Below the pieces are notes generated by a model. That model made no database searches and had not been told where the DNA came from. It saw only the letters and a list, made by a program, of their open reading frames with translations. Source: Corynebacterium wankanglinii (GTDB lineage: Bacteria; Actinomycetota; Actinomycetes; Mycobacteriales; Mycobacteriaceae). From it: a stretch of DNA of 64,000 nucleotides. How positions within the stretch are numbered: position 1 is the stretch's first letter; the number at the start of each line of letters is the position of its first letter. The stretch covers positions 1,798,001 to 1,862,000 of the forward strand of contig CP061031.1 in the NCBI GenBank assembly GCA_014490595.1. Reading direction: 5' to 3'. A program made the position numbers and the translations under genes. Positions 55,174 through 64,000 of this stretch are shown piece by piece.

Positions 55174-57051
55174 CTACTCCTCGCCGTCGGTGGACAGCGC
55201 AGCCACGAACGCCTCCTGCGGCACGGTGACCGAGCCGATGTTCTTCATGCGCTTCTTACCGGCCTTCTGCTTCTCCAGCAGCTTGCGCTTACGCGAGATG
55301 TCGCCGCCGTAGCACTTGGACAGCACATCCTTGCGAAGCGCCCGGATGTTTTCGCGGGCGATGATCTTCGAGCCGATGGCCGCCTGGACGGGCACCTCGA
55401 ACTGCTGGCGCGGGATGAGCTCCTTGAGCTTTTTGGTCATCTTGTTGCCGTACCACTGTGCGGAGTCCCTGTGCACGATGGCGGAGAACGCGTCCACCGG
55501 CTCGCCCTGCAGGAGGATATCCACCTTCACCAGGTCCGCGAGCTGCTCGCCGGCCTCCTCGTAGTTTAAGGAGGCGTAGCCCTTCGTGCGGGATTTGAGC
55601 ATGTCGAAGAAGTCGAAGATGATCTCGCCGAGCGGCATGATGTAGCGCAGCTCCACGCGGTCCTCGGAGAGGTACTCCATGTTCTTCATCTGCCCGCGCT
55701 TGGACTGGCACAGCTCCATCGTGGAACCGACGAATTCCTGCGGCACGATGATGGTCATGTTCACAATCGGCTCGTAGACCTCGGGGATCTTCCCGCTGGG
55801 CCAGTCCGACGGGTTGTGCACGATCTGCTCCGTGCCGTCTTCCGCCACCACGCGGTAGGTCACACTCGGCGCGGTGGAGATCAGATCCAGGTCGAACTCG
55901 CGCTCCAGGCGGGTGCGGGTGATTTCCATGTGCAGCAGGCCCAAGAAACCGCAGCGGAAGCCGAAGCCGAGTGCGACGGATGTCTCCGGTTCCCAGGTCA
56001 GGGAAGCGTCGTTAAGCTGCAGCTTCTCTAAGCTCTCGCGCAGGGCCGGGAAGTCCTCCTGCGAGACCGGGAACAGGCCCGAGTAGACCATGGGTTTGAC
56101 GTCCTCAAAACCTTCCAAGGGTTGCGAAGCACCCTTGGAAGCCCACGTCACCGTGTCACCGACGCGGGTGTCGCGAACATCTTTCACGCCGGTGATGAGG
56201 TAGCCCACCTCGCCGGGGCCCAACCCTTTCGTCTTTTTCATGGTGGGCGAGACCACGCCGATTTCGAGGATCTCCAGCGTCTTGCCCGTATTCATCATGA
56301 GCACCTTCTGGTTCGGCTCGAGCTTGCCGTCCATCATGCGCACGTAGGTGACCACGCCGCGGTAGGTGTCGTACACCGAGTCGAAGATCAGGGCGCGGGC
56401 GGGCGCGTCGGCGTGGTTTTCTTTCCCGTCCGAGCGCAGCGAGGACGGGGCCGGGATGAGGTCCACGACCTTATCCAGCAGCTCCGGCACGCCCTCGCCT
56501 GTCTTGCCGGAGACGCGCAGCACGTCCTCCGGCTCGCAGCCGATGATGTTGGCGATCTCCAGCGCGTACTTCTCCGGGTCCGCCGCCGGCAGGTCGATCT
56601 TGTTCAGCACCGGGATGATCTCGAGGTCGTTGTCGATGGCCATGTAGAGGTTGGCCAGGGTTTGCGCCTCGATGCCCTGGGCTGCGTCGACAAGCAAAAT
56701 TGCGCCCTCGCAGGCGTCCAGGCTGCGGGCGACCTCGTAGGAGAAGTCCACGTGGCCCGGGGTGTCGATCATCTGCAGCACCATCTGCTCGCCGACGTGG
56801 TCGCCGGTCTTTGGCACCCACGGCAGGCGCACGTTCTGCGCCTTGATGGTGATGCCGCGCTCGCGCTCGATGTCCATGTTGTCCAGGTACTGGTCGCGCA
56901 TCTCGCGCTCGTCCACCACGTTGGACAGCTGCAGGATGCGGTCTGCCAGCGTGGACTTGCCGTGGTCGATGTGGGCGATGATGCAGAAGTTGCGGATCCG
57001 GGCGGGGTCCGTGAACGTTTCTTCTGCAAAGTTTGTCGGTTTGGCGGCCAT
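55174..57051 (-). CDS. lepA: Elongation factor 4 (LepA)
   Basis: Ribosome-associated GTPase that can back-translocate tRNAs. The 625-residue protein has G1 [14 protein letters not shown]3 DTPGHVDF, G4 NKIDLP and the LepA-specific C-terminal domain ([15 protein letters not shown] [20 protein letters not shown]). Start taken at ATG 57051; a GTG three codons earlier is possible. TAGGAT lies 9 nt upstream. Confidence 0.96.
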   Translation of the reverse strand: MAAKPTNFAEETFTDPARIRNFCIIAHIDHGKSTLADRILQLSNVVDEREMRDQYLDNMDIERERGITIKAQNVRLPWVPKTGDHVGEQMVLQMIDTPGHVDFSYEVARSLDACEGAILLVDAAQGIEAQTLANLYMAIDNDLEIIPVLNKIDLPAADPEKYALEIANIIGCEPEDVLRVSGKTGEGVPELLDKVVDLIPAPSSLRSDGKENHADAPARALIFDSVYDTYRGVVTYVRMMDGKLEPNQKVLMMNTGKTLEILEIGVVSPTMKKTKGLGPGEVGYLITGVKDVRDTRVGDTVTWASKGASQPLEGFEDVKPMVYSGLFPVSQEDFPALRESLEKLQLNDASLTWEPETSVALGFGFRCGFLGLLHMEITRTRLEREFDLDLISTAPSVTYRVVAEDGTEQIVHNPSDWPSGKIPEVYEPIVNMTIIVPQEFVGSTMELCQSKRGQMKNMEYLSEDRVELRYIMPLGEIIFDFFDMLKSRTKGYASLNYEEAGEQLADLVKVDILLQGEPVDAFSAIVHRDSAQWYGNKMTKKLKELIPRQQFEVPVQAAIGSKIIARENIRALRKDVLSKCYGGDISRKRKLLEKQKAGKKRMKNIGSVTVPQEAFVAALSTDGEE

Positions 57052-57096
57052 AATTGCCACATCCTACTTTGCGCACCCCGCGCTACGGTATGCACC

Positions 57097-57984
57097 ATGG
57101 CCTACCACCGTCTCGGACTTGTCGCCCGTTTTCGGCCCGCTGCATGGTGGCGCGCGGTCATCGAGCTTGTGATGCTGGCCGCGTTCGCCGCGCTGTTTGG
57201 CGTCGCCTGCGTTGTCGTCCTCGGTGTGGCCGCGCAGCAGCACGGACGGGACTTTTCAGTTCTTCTGGAGGGGAGCGTGGACCCGCTGACCCCGCTTGTG
57301 CAGGTGTTAGTCATCGCCTCAATCCTGCCGGCACCGTTTCTCGCCGCGCGGATCGCCGGGCGCAACCCGCGGGCGCTGTGCAGCACCGCGCTGCGCCTGC
57401 GCTGGGGTGTGCTCGGCCGCGCACTCGCGGTGGTCGGTGCGCTGTATGCGGCGCAAGTGCTTATCGACGTCCTCCGGGCCCCCACCGACCCCACCGTCAC
57501 CCCGTTCCGGTTGGAGTTGATCGCGGCGTTTGCGTTGGCCGTGCCGTTACAGGCCGCCGCGGAGGAGTTCGTGTTCCGCGGCGCGCTGCCGCAGATCCTC
57601 GGGCAGTGGGGTTCTCCCGCGTGGCTGGCGTACGCGCTGCCGGCCGCGCTGTTTGTGGCAGGCCACGCCTATAACTGGGTCGGGCTGGTAGACATCGCAG
57701 TGTTCGCGGTGTGCACCGCTGTGCTGACATGGCGCACCGGCGGGTTGGAGGCCGGCATCGCGCTGCACGCCATCGGCAACACCGTGTTTTTCTCCTACGG
57801 GGCACTCGGTTTGGTTGATCCGAACGCGACCGAGATCGGTGCAGTGCAGATGCTCGGCGCGACCTTCATGACCGTCGCCTGCACCACGCTCCTGCTGTGG
57901 GCGCTCCGCGGCACCGGTCCGGGCAGCCGAGAAATTTCAAGTGGCGGGCAGAAACCCCTTGTCCCAGCTGACGCAACGGCTTAA
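57097..57984 (+). CDS. CPBP-family intramembrane glutamic endopeptidase
   Basis: The 295-residue polytopic protein has the Abi/CPBP signature AAEEFVFRG (about 152-160), HAYNW and HAIGN. These are the glutamate and histidine motifs of Rce1-like intramembrane proteases, which process prenylated or bacteriocin-type peptides. TACGGT stands exactly 7 nt before ATG 57097, so it is probably leaderless; the very long open frame upstream is antisense to lepA. Substrate unknown. Confidence 0.85.
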   Translation: MAYHRLGLVARFRPAAWWRAVIELVMLAAFAALFGVACVVVLGVAAQQHGRDFSVLLEGSVDPLTPLVQVLVIASILPAPFLAARIAGRNPRALCSTALRLRWGVLGRALAVVGALYAAQVLIDVLRAPTDPTVTPFRLELIAAFALAVPLQAAAEEFVFRGALPQILGQWGSPAWLAYALPAALFVAGHAYNWVGLVDIAVFAVCTAVLTWRTGGLEAGIALHAIGNTVFFSYGALGLVDPNATEIGAVQMLGATFMTVACTTLLLWALRGTGPGSREISSGGQKPLVPADATA

Positions 57985-58017
57985 GGTTGCGGATAACTGT
58001 TACCCGGAGGTGCACAC

Positions 58018-58524
58018 GTGGCGTTCGAGCGATTCAAGCGCAAAGGTGCGCGGCCACGCACGGCCTCGCTCGATCAGGGGCTGGCGCAGCTGCACGAACG
58101 GGTGAACAACCAGATCGAACACCGACGCAACCGGGCCTCCCGCGTGTACGTGCGTCCCACCGACTCCGTGCCGCGCAACGTGTACTACGCGGCAGACATG
58201 GACAGCGGCGCCGAGGCCGGCGAGGTTGTGTGGGTCACGGTGCCCTCCCGCCCACCTAAGGAGCGCTCCATGCTGGTGGTGGGCCGAGACCACACCGATG
58301 TCTTGGGCCTGCTGATCTCCCCCGAGCAGGAACATGCGCACGACGACCGCTGGTTTGAGATCGGCCCCGGCGACTGGGAAGCCTCCGGCAGCCCGTGCTG
58401 GGTGCGCCTGGACAAGACGCTCGTGGTGCCGGAGGCGGACGTGCACCGTCGCGGCACGACGGTGCCGCAGCGCCGCTTCGAGCGGGTTGCAAACACCCTC
58501 CGCGAACGCTTCCAATGGTCGTAG
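58018..58524 (+). CDS. PemK/MazF-like protein without an adjacent antitoxin
   Basis: The 168-residue protein starts at GTG 58018 after GGAGG. A basic N-terminal stretch (ERFKRKGARPRTASLDQG) precedes a PemK/MazF-like beta barrel: GAEAGEVVWVTVPSRPP, KERSMLVVGRDHTDVLGLLI. MazF toxins are sequence-specific mRNA interferases, but here no small antitoxin ORF is adjacent: upstream is the CPBP protease and downstream rpsT. It may be a domesticated member with another role. Confidence 0.7.
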   Translation: MAFERFKRKGARPRTASLDQGLAQLHERVNNQIEHRRNRASRVYVRPTDSVPRNVYYAADMDSGAEAGEVVWVTVPSRPPKERSMLVVGRDHTDVLGLLISPEQEHAHDDRWFEIGPGDWEASGSPCWVRLDKTLVVPEADVHRRGTTVPQRRFERVANTLRERFQWS

Positions 58525-58552
58525 GCGGTTTGGTGGGGTAAGTCGGGCCTGG

Positions 58553-58713
58553 TATTCTGCCTGAGTTGCCCGTCACCGGCCACCTTTGCGGGTGCGTTCT
58601 GCTACGCGGACAGGACCTTGGGTTCGCGTTCATACCCAAAAGCAGTGCGCGTGATGCCCGGGCCGGGGCGACGACATCCAAGTTCGATTGAGAAACCAAG
58701 AGGTATTTCACTA
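58553..58713 (+). promoter_or_regulatory. rpsT promoter and long 5' leader
   Basis: TATTCT at 58553-58558 is a good -10, giving a leader of about 150 nt before the rpsT ATG, while most genes here look leaderless. The leader can fold into GC-rich hairpins (CACCGGCC/GCGGGTGC-like and CCCGGGCCGGGG segments). S20 regulates its own synthesis in other bacteria, so an autoregulatory leader is plausible. Confidence 0.45.
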
Positions 58714-58977
58714 ATGGCTAACATCAAGCAGCAGAAGAAGCGCGTCCTCACCAACGAGAAGCGTCGCATGCGCAACAAGTCCGTCCGCTCCGCCACCCGC
58801 ACCGAGATCCGCAAGTTCCGCGAGGCTGTGGAGTCCGGCGACAAGGCTGCCGCCGAGGCACAGCTGCGCGTGGCATCCCGCAAGCTGGACAAGGCCGTGA
58901 CCAAGGGCGTGTTCCACCGCAACTCCGCGGCGAACAAGAAGTCCAACATGGCTCGCGCCCTGAACAAGATGGACTAG
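58714..58977 (+). CDS. rpsT: Small ribosomal subunit protein bS20
   Basis: The 87-residue, strongly basic protein reads [20 protein letters not shown], then [20 protein letters not shown], the standard S20. AAGAGG lies upstream of the ATG. A strong terminator follows. Confidence 0.97.
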   Translation: MANIKQQKKRVLTNEKRRMRNKSVRSATRTEIRKFREAVESGDKAAAEAQLRVASRKLDKAVTKGVFHRNSAANKKSNMARALNKMD

Positions 58978-58991
58978 GTCCGGGTACCGTA

Positions 58992-59021
58992 CGTCCCGTT
59001 TGCTCATCAGCAAGCGGGGCG
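58992..59021 (+). terminator. Rho-independent terminator of rpsT
   Basis: CGTCCCGTTTGCT (58992-59004), loop CATC, then AGCAAGCGGGGCG (59009-59021) and TTT. The 13-bp stem has two G-T-type mismatches only. Confidence 0.75.
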
Positions 59022-59064
59022 TTTCGCGTGTAATGCCCCTACCCACAGAATCGATGTATCCGCT

Positions 59065-60053
59065 GTGAAACTCTCCCGCCGCGCGATTGCAGTCGCGCTT
59101 GCCGCCGCCCTTCCGCTATCTAGCCTTTCTGCCCCACCCGCACAGGCGCAGACGTTGAGCTCCTCCCCGAGTTCGAGGCGCTGCTCAAGCGCTACGCCCC
59201 GGGTGTGGATCCGGCCCTTGTGCAGGCGCTCGGCGTGCTCGCGGCACTCGCCGCCAGTTTGGCAATTGCGATTCCGATTGTGAGGTCGGGCGAAGCGGTG
59301 TCGATAGCCAGGGAGCACACCCACAGCCTCCAGGTGGGCGGGCGCAGCCGCACCTACGACGTGGTGCTGCCGCACGGGTTCAGCCCGGAACGGTCCTACC
59401 CCGTGGTTCTCGGCTTCGGCGGCTGGCAGCACACCTCGCGCCAGACGCGCGACTACGAGAACTTGGAGAGCCAGTTCCCCGGCGCGATCGTCGTCTACGG
59501 CCAGGGCGTAAACAACGCGTGGGGCGGCGCGCCGTACGCCGCCACCAGCGTCAACGACGACGTCTCCTACACGCGCGCTGTGCTTGACGACGTCGCTTCG
59601 CGCTACCACGCCGACACCACCCGCACCGTCGCCGTGGGCCTGTCCAACGGCGGCGGGATGGCCGCCGCGCTGGCCTGCCACGCGCCGGAGATGGTGGACG
59701 CTGTGGCCACGGTGGCGGGCGCGTTCTACTCCCCCACCGTCACCGGCTGCGCGGGCGGTCAGGTGCCGACGCTGATCATGCACGGCACCAACGACGCCGT
59801 GGTGAGCTACAACGGGGGCGTCCGCCACGGCGCACCGTACGAATCCGTCGACGCCGTCGCGCGCACCTTCGCACGCAAAAACGGCTGCTCGCTGGTCGCC
59901 GCCGAGTCCCGCTCGGGCAGCGTGACCGCGTTCGACTTCGAGCGTTGCTCCGCGCCCACGCGGATCGAGCGGGTGGAAGGCGGCGGCCACACCTGGTTCA
60001 CCGACCCCGACGCCACACGGGCGACGGCGCAGTTTTTGCGGCGCTTCCTTTAA
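59065..60053 (+). pseudogene. Secreted esterase of the PHB-depolymerase/feruloyl-esterase type, one frameshift
   Basis: A signal peptide (RRAIAVALAAALPLSSLSAP, PAQAQ) is followed, after a frameshift at the C4 run 59165-59168, by PEFEALLKRYAPGVDPALVQ, a hydrophobic helix and an alpha/beta hydrolase. The hydrolase holds RTYDVVLPHGFSPERSYPVV, the nucleophile in VGLSNGGGMAAAL, the Asp in MHGTNDAVVSY and the His in EGGGHTWF. One more C gives about 329 residues. It would act on ester polymers or glycolipids outside the cell. Start GTG 59065. The stop overlaps the converging lysE stop. Confidence 0.82.
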
Positions 60054-60698
60054 ACCACGCCGATAAACCCGCGCCCAACGAGCGCGGCCCCGACGATGAT
60101 GAAGAATGCGCCGGCAGCAATGTCGATGTAGGGGCCGGCGAATAAGAATGTCCGGCGCAGTCTCTCGGCGGACGTGACCTGCGCGATCAGCCCGAACAAC
60201 GCAAACGAACTGAGCCACAGCGCCGCGAGCACAACCAGCGCGGTGGCCAACGACGGGCTGGCCGGCAACATCGGGGCGATCATGGCGGCTAATGCCACCA
60301 CGATCTTCGGGTTGGACAGATTGGTCAGCAGCCCGCGGAGGTAGGAGGACCGCACAGACCCGAGGCGCTGCACCGCCTCGTCGAGGTCTGCCGGCGGTTC
60401 GTCCCGGTCGCGCAGCCCGCCTCGCAGATTGACCGCCCCCATCCAGACCAGGACCGCGCCGCCGACGACCTGCACCGCACTGACGGTCTGGGGCACCGCG
60501 TTGAGGAGCGCCGCCGCGCCGAAGACGGTCAGCGCAAACCACAGCGCCGCGCCGGTGTGGATGCCCAGGTTCGCGGCCCACGCGTGCCGGCGCGACCGCG
60601 TGGCGGTGCGCATCAGCAGCACGAGATCCGGCCCCGGTGGCCGCGGCACCGACCAGGTTGAGCCCGACGATGGCCGCGAGATCCCCCAGCGCGATCAT
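60050..60698 (-). pseudogene. LysE/RhtB-family amino acid exporter, one frameshift
   Basis: A six-helix exporter. The start frame gives MIALGDLAAIVGLNLVGAAA; the rest gives PGPDLVLLMRTATRSRRHAW, LTNLSNPKIVVALAAMIAPM and the C-terminal helices. The family motif PGPDLV directly after the first helix makes the repair certain: one extra base near 60638 (an A between two C runs on the coding strand). Threonine, homoserine or lysine are typical substrates. The ATG overlaps the holA stop (ATGA). Confidence 0.85.
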
Positions 60699-61628
60699 GC
60701 CAGTTCAGCGATTCGGCGCACCGCGTTTTCGAGCGCGAATTCCGGGTCGCCGCCCTGCCCCTTGACCTCCGCGTCCAGGTCGGAGACGATGATCACGGCT
60801 TGGGAAACCGCGTCGCCGCCCACTGGCGTGCGACCTGCATCGTTTTCTTCGCCACGTACGGGTGCATGCCTACGGTGCGGGCGATCTGGTCCGGGTTGGC
60901 GCGTACACCGTGCAGTTTGGCAATGTCGCCGACCTTGCGGGCCAAAGCGGCGGAGATACTGACTGGGCTGGTGCCCAGCTGCAGCGCCCGGCGAGTGGAC
61001 GCCAGCGCGCGGTCGGTGCGTCCGGCCACCGCCTGGTCCGCGATGTCGAAGCCGGCCACCTCGGCCACACCCACGTAGTACGCGCGTACGGACTCGACGG
61101 TGAGTTCTCCCTCAGTGTCGCTGACCAGCTGGCTTACGGCGGAGGCGAGCTCGCGCAGGTCGGAGCCGACGGATTCCAGCACCGCCGCCGCACGTCTGGG
61201 GTGGGGCGTACACCATGGCGACGGAATTCCTCCATGAGCCAAGTGCGGCGCTCGTTGTCCTTCAGCGGGTCGGCCTTGTGCACCTCGGCGGCTTTAGCAA
61301 ATTTTTTCACCATGGCCTTTTGCCGCCCGCCTCCGGTGTGCTCAATGACCAGCGTGATCCCCGGGGCCGGGTCCACGCACGCTGTGAGCAAAATCTCGGT
61401 GGGTTCTTTGCCCGCCAGTTCAGCGTGCTTGACCACTACCACCCGGTCCTCCGCAAACAGCGAGGGGCTGGTTGCCATGGCTATCTCGCCCTCGGAGACG
61501 TCGCCGGCGCGCAGCGTGGTGACCTCCACGCCCTCGCCGGCCGCTGCGACGATGGCTTTGGTCGCGCGCTCCGCCAGGAAGTCGTCCTCGCCGAGAACGA
61601 GGTGCACGGGGTTGAGCATGCGCGCCAT
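60695..61628 (-). pseudogene. holA: DNA polymerase III subunit delta, two frameshifts
   Basis: HolA opens the beta clamp in the clamp loader. The first frame gives NPVHLVLGEDDFLAERATKA to LMEEFRRHGV; after about 61190 the second gives AVLESVGSDLRELASAVSQL to KKTMQVARQW; after about 60815 the third gives AVIIVSDLDAEVKGQGGDPE and FALENAVRRIAELA to TGA at 60695. Adding one base at each place restores the known protein. holA is essential, so these must be read errors or the gene lies intact elsewhere. ATG 61628 is chosen; ATG 61619 and GTG 61640 are alternatives. Confidence 0.85.
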
Positions 61629-61640
61629 CTTACGGCCCAC

Positions 61641-61819
61641 GCACCTCCAGCACCGCGTTGCGCTGTAAGCCCGGGGGATTATCCGCGGCCAGATTTGGGG
61701 AAACCTGGCAAATTCATCGCCAGACGTTCATATTTGTATTGGAACCCGCACAGCCCGCAACGCTGCGCGGTACCACCTGGTTGGTTTCAAACTGACAATG
61801 CTTACCGGAAGGATCTTTC
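61641..61819. promoter_or_regulatory. Intergenic region upstream of the surface-protein gene
   Basis: No ORF is supported. The region is AT-richer than average around 61720-61745 (TTCATATTTGTATTGG), where a promoter could lie, and ends with GGAAGGA, a good ribosome site before ATG 61820. comEC/comEA, which often lie next to holA, are not seen here. Confidence 0.35.
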
Positions 61820-64000
61820 ATGAGCACGCCTTTAACCACCCGCCGCCGCGGCACCTCGATTGCGGCCGCCGCACTGGCCCTCGCCACCGTTTCCCCACTC
61901 ACGCACGCGGTTGTCGCCCCCGACACCGCCCCCGCCGCCGAAGCTGTGACCAATAGCAGCCCGGCCGACTCGAAGTGGTCTGCCCCGGCCGGAACCATCG
62001 ACGCAGACGCCATCAAAAACGGCTACGTCAACAGCGCCATCGACCTGACCAACGCCGCGCACCTGCTGTCCGGCCGCGTTGGCGTGATGGAATCAACCGC
62101 TCCGTCGAGCATCTCCGACTCGATGGGGCTCAACGGTGTCACCGTGTTGATGCAGTTCCGCGACTCCGACGGCACGCTTTCCCCCGTCTACGCAGCCCAG
62201 TCCCAGCCCCTTGCGAGGCAGGCCGCCGGCGCCTACGCCTTCGACCTGCGCATGCGCGACGCAAACGGCAACCTGGTCAAGGATAAAAAGGGCAACTACG
62301 TCTCCTTCTACGATGCCAACGGTAAACCGCACCTATTCGACGCCTCCGGCGTGGGCAACGGCCAGCAGGCGTACCGCCTGTGGGTGGCGGAAAAAGACCT
62401 GGTCAACCCGGAAACGGGCAACCAGTACGTCTACACCCGCCAATCCGGCGGCATCGTGCCCAACTCCTGGGTCGGCGTGGCGCCGGGCTCGGGCCAGTAC
62501 CCGCGGACGCGTCCGGCATGTTCCAGCTTGTCGGCACCAACATCCAGCGCACCGGCATCTTCCTCACGGAGGTCGTGGATCCGGCAAACAGCTACATGTC
62601 CGCGCCCAACGTCAAGGTTGACCCGCTGGGGCCGCTGAACAATCCGGCGACCACCCTGCAGGTGACCGACACCATCTCCGGCTTTGTGTGGATGGACACG
62701 CTCAAAGGCGACCGCACGGTCGGCCCGCCAACCCGCAACATGGACGACGGCGACACCAACCTCGAGGGCTACAACGTCTTCGCTTCGGTGCTGACCCCCG
62801 ACGCCCAAAAGCGCGTCGAGGCCATTGAAAAAGATTCCAAGATCACGCTGGCGCAGCGGGCGGGCGCTATCAAGGCCATGCTCGAGGAAATGCGGGCTGC
62901 CGGCAAGGAACCGATCGCGGTGACCGTTACCGGAAAGACCGACAAAAACGGCCAGTACACCCTGCGCACCGGCTACAAGGAGCTCTCCGGCAACTCGCGC
63001 ATGTACATGTGGGTCACCGACCAGAACGGCCAGCAGGTCAACGCGTACTCACCATTTCCCACCCCGGTGTTCCAGGAGTACAACGACAACGCCGGCGAGT
63101 CTCCCCACCCCGCCGCGACCTTCGTGCCGGGCATGAACCCCTTCGCGGACAACTTCTACAACTTCGGCTTCGCGGTCGTGCCCTACGGGCCGGTGAAGTT
63201 GGACATTCCCAACTACGACCAGCTGCTGAACCCGTCGCCGCTGGACGGCACGGCGCAGCTCAACGTCACTGGCACGCTGCCGCCGGTGCCGGGCAACCGA
63301 ATCGTCTGGCGCAACGAAACCACCGGCAAGGTGGTCAAGGAGTGCCCGGTTTCCTCGCTCGCGGAGGCGAACGCCTGCACCTTCCCGGTCGCGTCCGACC
63401 CCACCGCCGCAGCCGGCACGGTCTACTCCGCAACACTTTACGGCGGCACCGGGGACCTCCTCGCCTCCGACTCCTTCCAGGTGGCCAATGGCCAAAACGC
63501 GGTGAGCCAGCCGGCCTACCCTGACAAGGAAACCTTCCCAGGCAAGGCCGTCACACTGAACCAGACGGACACGTCCGTTCCGGCGGGCACGGAGTTCACC
63601 TTCGGCACGCCTGTCGACGCCTCCGGTTCCCCCGTTTCCGACTGGACCACGCAAGCAGCTTCGGATGCGGGCACCGGCGGGTTCACCGCCGCCCCGCCCG
63701 CCGGCACCGCGCCCGGCGAGTACACGATCCCCGTGCAGGTGGTTTACCCGGACCGCTCGCAGGAGACGGTCTTTGCCAAAGTCACCGTCACGCCGCCCCA
63801 GCAGGCGGAGGAGTTCACCCCGCAGGGCCAAACCACCGAGGCCGCCGTGGGCACCTCTGTGCCGGAGGCGCGCTCGGCCATCGCCAACGTGGTGGACCTG
63901 CCGGCGGACGCGACCTACAGCTGGGAAACGCCGCCGTCCACCGACAAGGAGGGCGACTTCCCCGCGGTGGTGCTGGTGACCTACCCCGACGGCTCGGTGG
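61820..64000 (+). pseudogene. Rib/alpha-like repeat surface protein, one frameshift, runs off the window
   Basis: The protein begins with a signal peptide (RRRGTSIAAAALALATVSPL). About 230 residues in, the frame breaks at the CCC of 62500-62502; with one more C it continues ADASGMFQLVGTNIQRTGIF and stays open to base 64000. The first part is an SdrD/B-like exported region (GFVWMDTLKGDRTVGPPTRN, TGKTDKNGQYTLRT). At least two Rib-type beta repeats follow, one starting YPDKETFPGKAVTLNQTDTS and ending FAKVTVTP, the next with EAAVGTSVPEARSAIANVVD. Further repeats and a cell-wall anchor are expected outside the window. An adhesin role is inferred from the family. Confidence 0.8.

Larger units (their letters stand above)
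1526..59309. repeat. Iterated word GTCGATANGC, 24 dispersed copies
   Basis: GTCGATAGGC or its complement starts at 1526, 2068, 5928, 9578, 14920, 25256, 41490, 45459 and 49522. GTCGATAAGC starts at 7717, 8224, 18009, 19774, 21185, 22872, 34899, 49714 and 57459. GTCGATACGC starts at 14508, 28333, 35426, 39199, 43582 and 47433. Near variants lie at 6533, 14406, 18639 and 59300. Almost all lie inside genes, on either strand and in different frames. Confidence 0.8.

Noticed and set aside
56122..57096. Long plus-strand extension upstream of the CPBP protease
   Set aside because: It lies antisense within lepA; the leaderless -10 and family length support the ATG at 57097.
1526..59309. Reading the iterated word as a chromosome-polarity (KOPS-like) signal
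   Set aside because: Copies occur on both strands in similar number within this window, without the strong skew such signals show. The replichore is unknown, so this is a weak exclusion.
1..64000. CRISPR arrays, tRNA or rRNA genes, prophage or transposase genes
   Set aside because: No regularly spaced repeats, no cloverleaf-like sequence and no integrase or transposase motif was recognised by eye; a dedicated RNA search was not possible.

Overview
The window comes from a high-GC actinobacterium, almost certainly a Corynebacterium. Evidence for this is the block hrcA-dnaJ2-rsmE-phoH-ybeY-corC-era-recO-uppS-zur/znr-glyS, an aecD-brnQ pair as in C. glutamicum, a cstA / small Cys-Cys protein / ArsA-like ATPase cluster, dgt next to a TPM-domain protein, and a lepA-rpsT-holA neighbourhood. 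No tRNA, rRNA, CRISPR array, integrase or insertion sequence was recognised.

Layout. 1-1.3 kb: the 3' part of an AT-richer Ser/Thr kinase gene, abutting a 50-codon 5' remnant of dnaG. 1.4-3.3 kb: a lipoprotein RNase with its barstar, a RelE/ParE-Phd type toxin-antitoxin module and a small ORF; two related palindromic repeats bracket the last two. 3.6-8.1 kb: cstA, small Cys-Cys protein, ArsA-like ATPase, and dgt on the opposite strand. 8.1-16.1 kb: TPM-domain protein, glyS with two small genes, znr-zur, uppS, recO, era. 16.2-19.3 kb: an insert (HNH endonuclease, pdxY, butanediol dehydrogenase) between era and corC. 19.4-26.3 kb: corC, ybeY, phoH, rsmE, dnaJ2, hrcA, hemW. 26.3-36.1 kb: a helical protein, fadD, malQ, two tiny membrane proteins, a secreted serine protease, Dcp, an esterase-like protein without its nucleophile, and a lipoprotein. 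36.2-48.8 kb: ABC exporter, Phd/VapC module, aecD-brnQ, luciferase-like monooxygenase, GntR regulator, a four-gene peptide-type ABC importer, ribokinase. 48.8-54.3 kb (minus strand): phosphoesterase, EfeO, EfeB, proline iminopeptidase in one overlapping operon. 54.5-55.2 kb: two apparent gene remnants joined head to head. 55.2-64 kb: lepA, CPBP protease, PemK/MazF-like protein, rpsT, a secreted esterase, LysE-type exporter, holA, and the start of a large Rib-repeat surface protein that runs off the window.

Three window-wide patterns stand out. (1) The word GTCGATANGC occurs 24 times on both strands and in several reading frames, often through rare codons; this looks like selection on a DNA word. 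(2) Many genes have a TANNNT -10 element 6-8 nt before the start codon, which implies leaderless mRNAs; dgt and the TPM gene appear to share one symmetrical -10. (3) About a dozen one-base frameshifts, mostly shortened homopolymers, break conserved genes including holA, dnaJ2 and ybeY. They are more likely consensus errors than biology, so the 'pseudogene' labels for these genes describe the read, not necessarily the cell.
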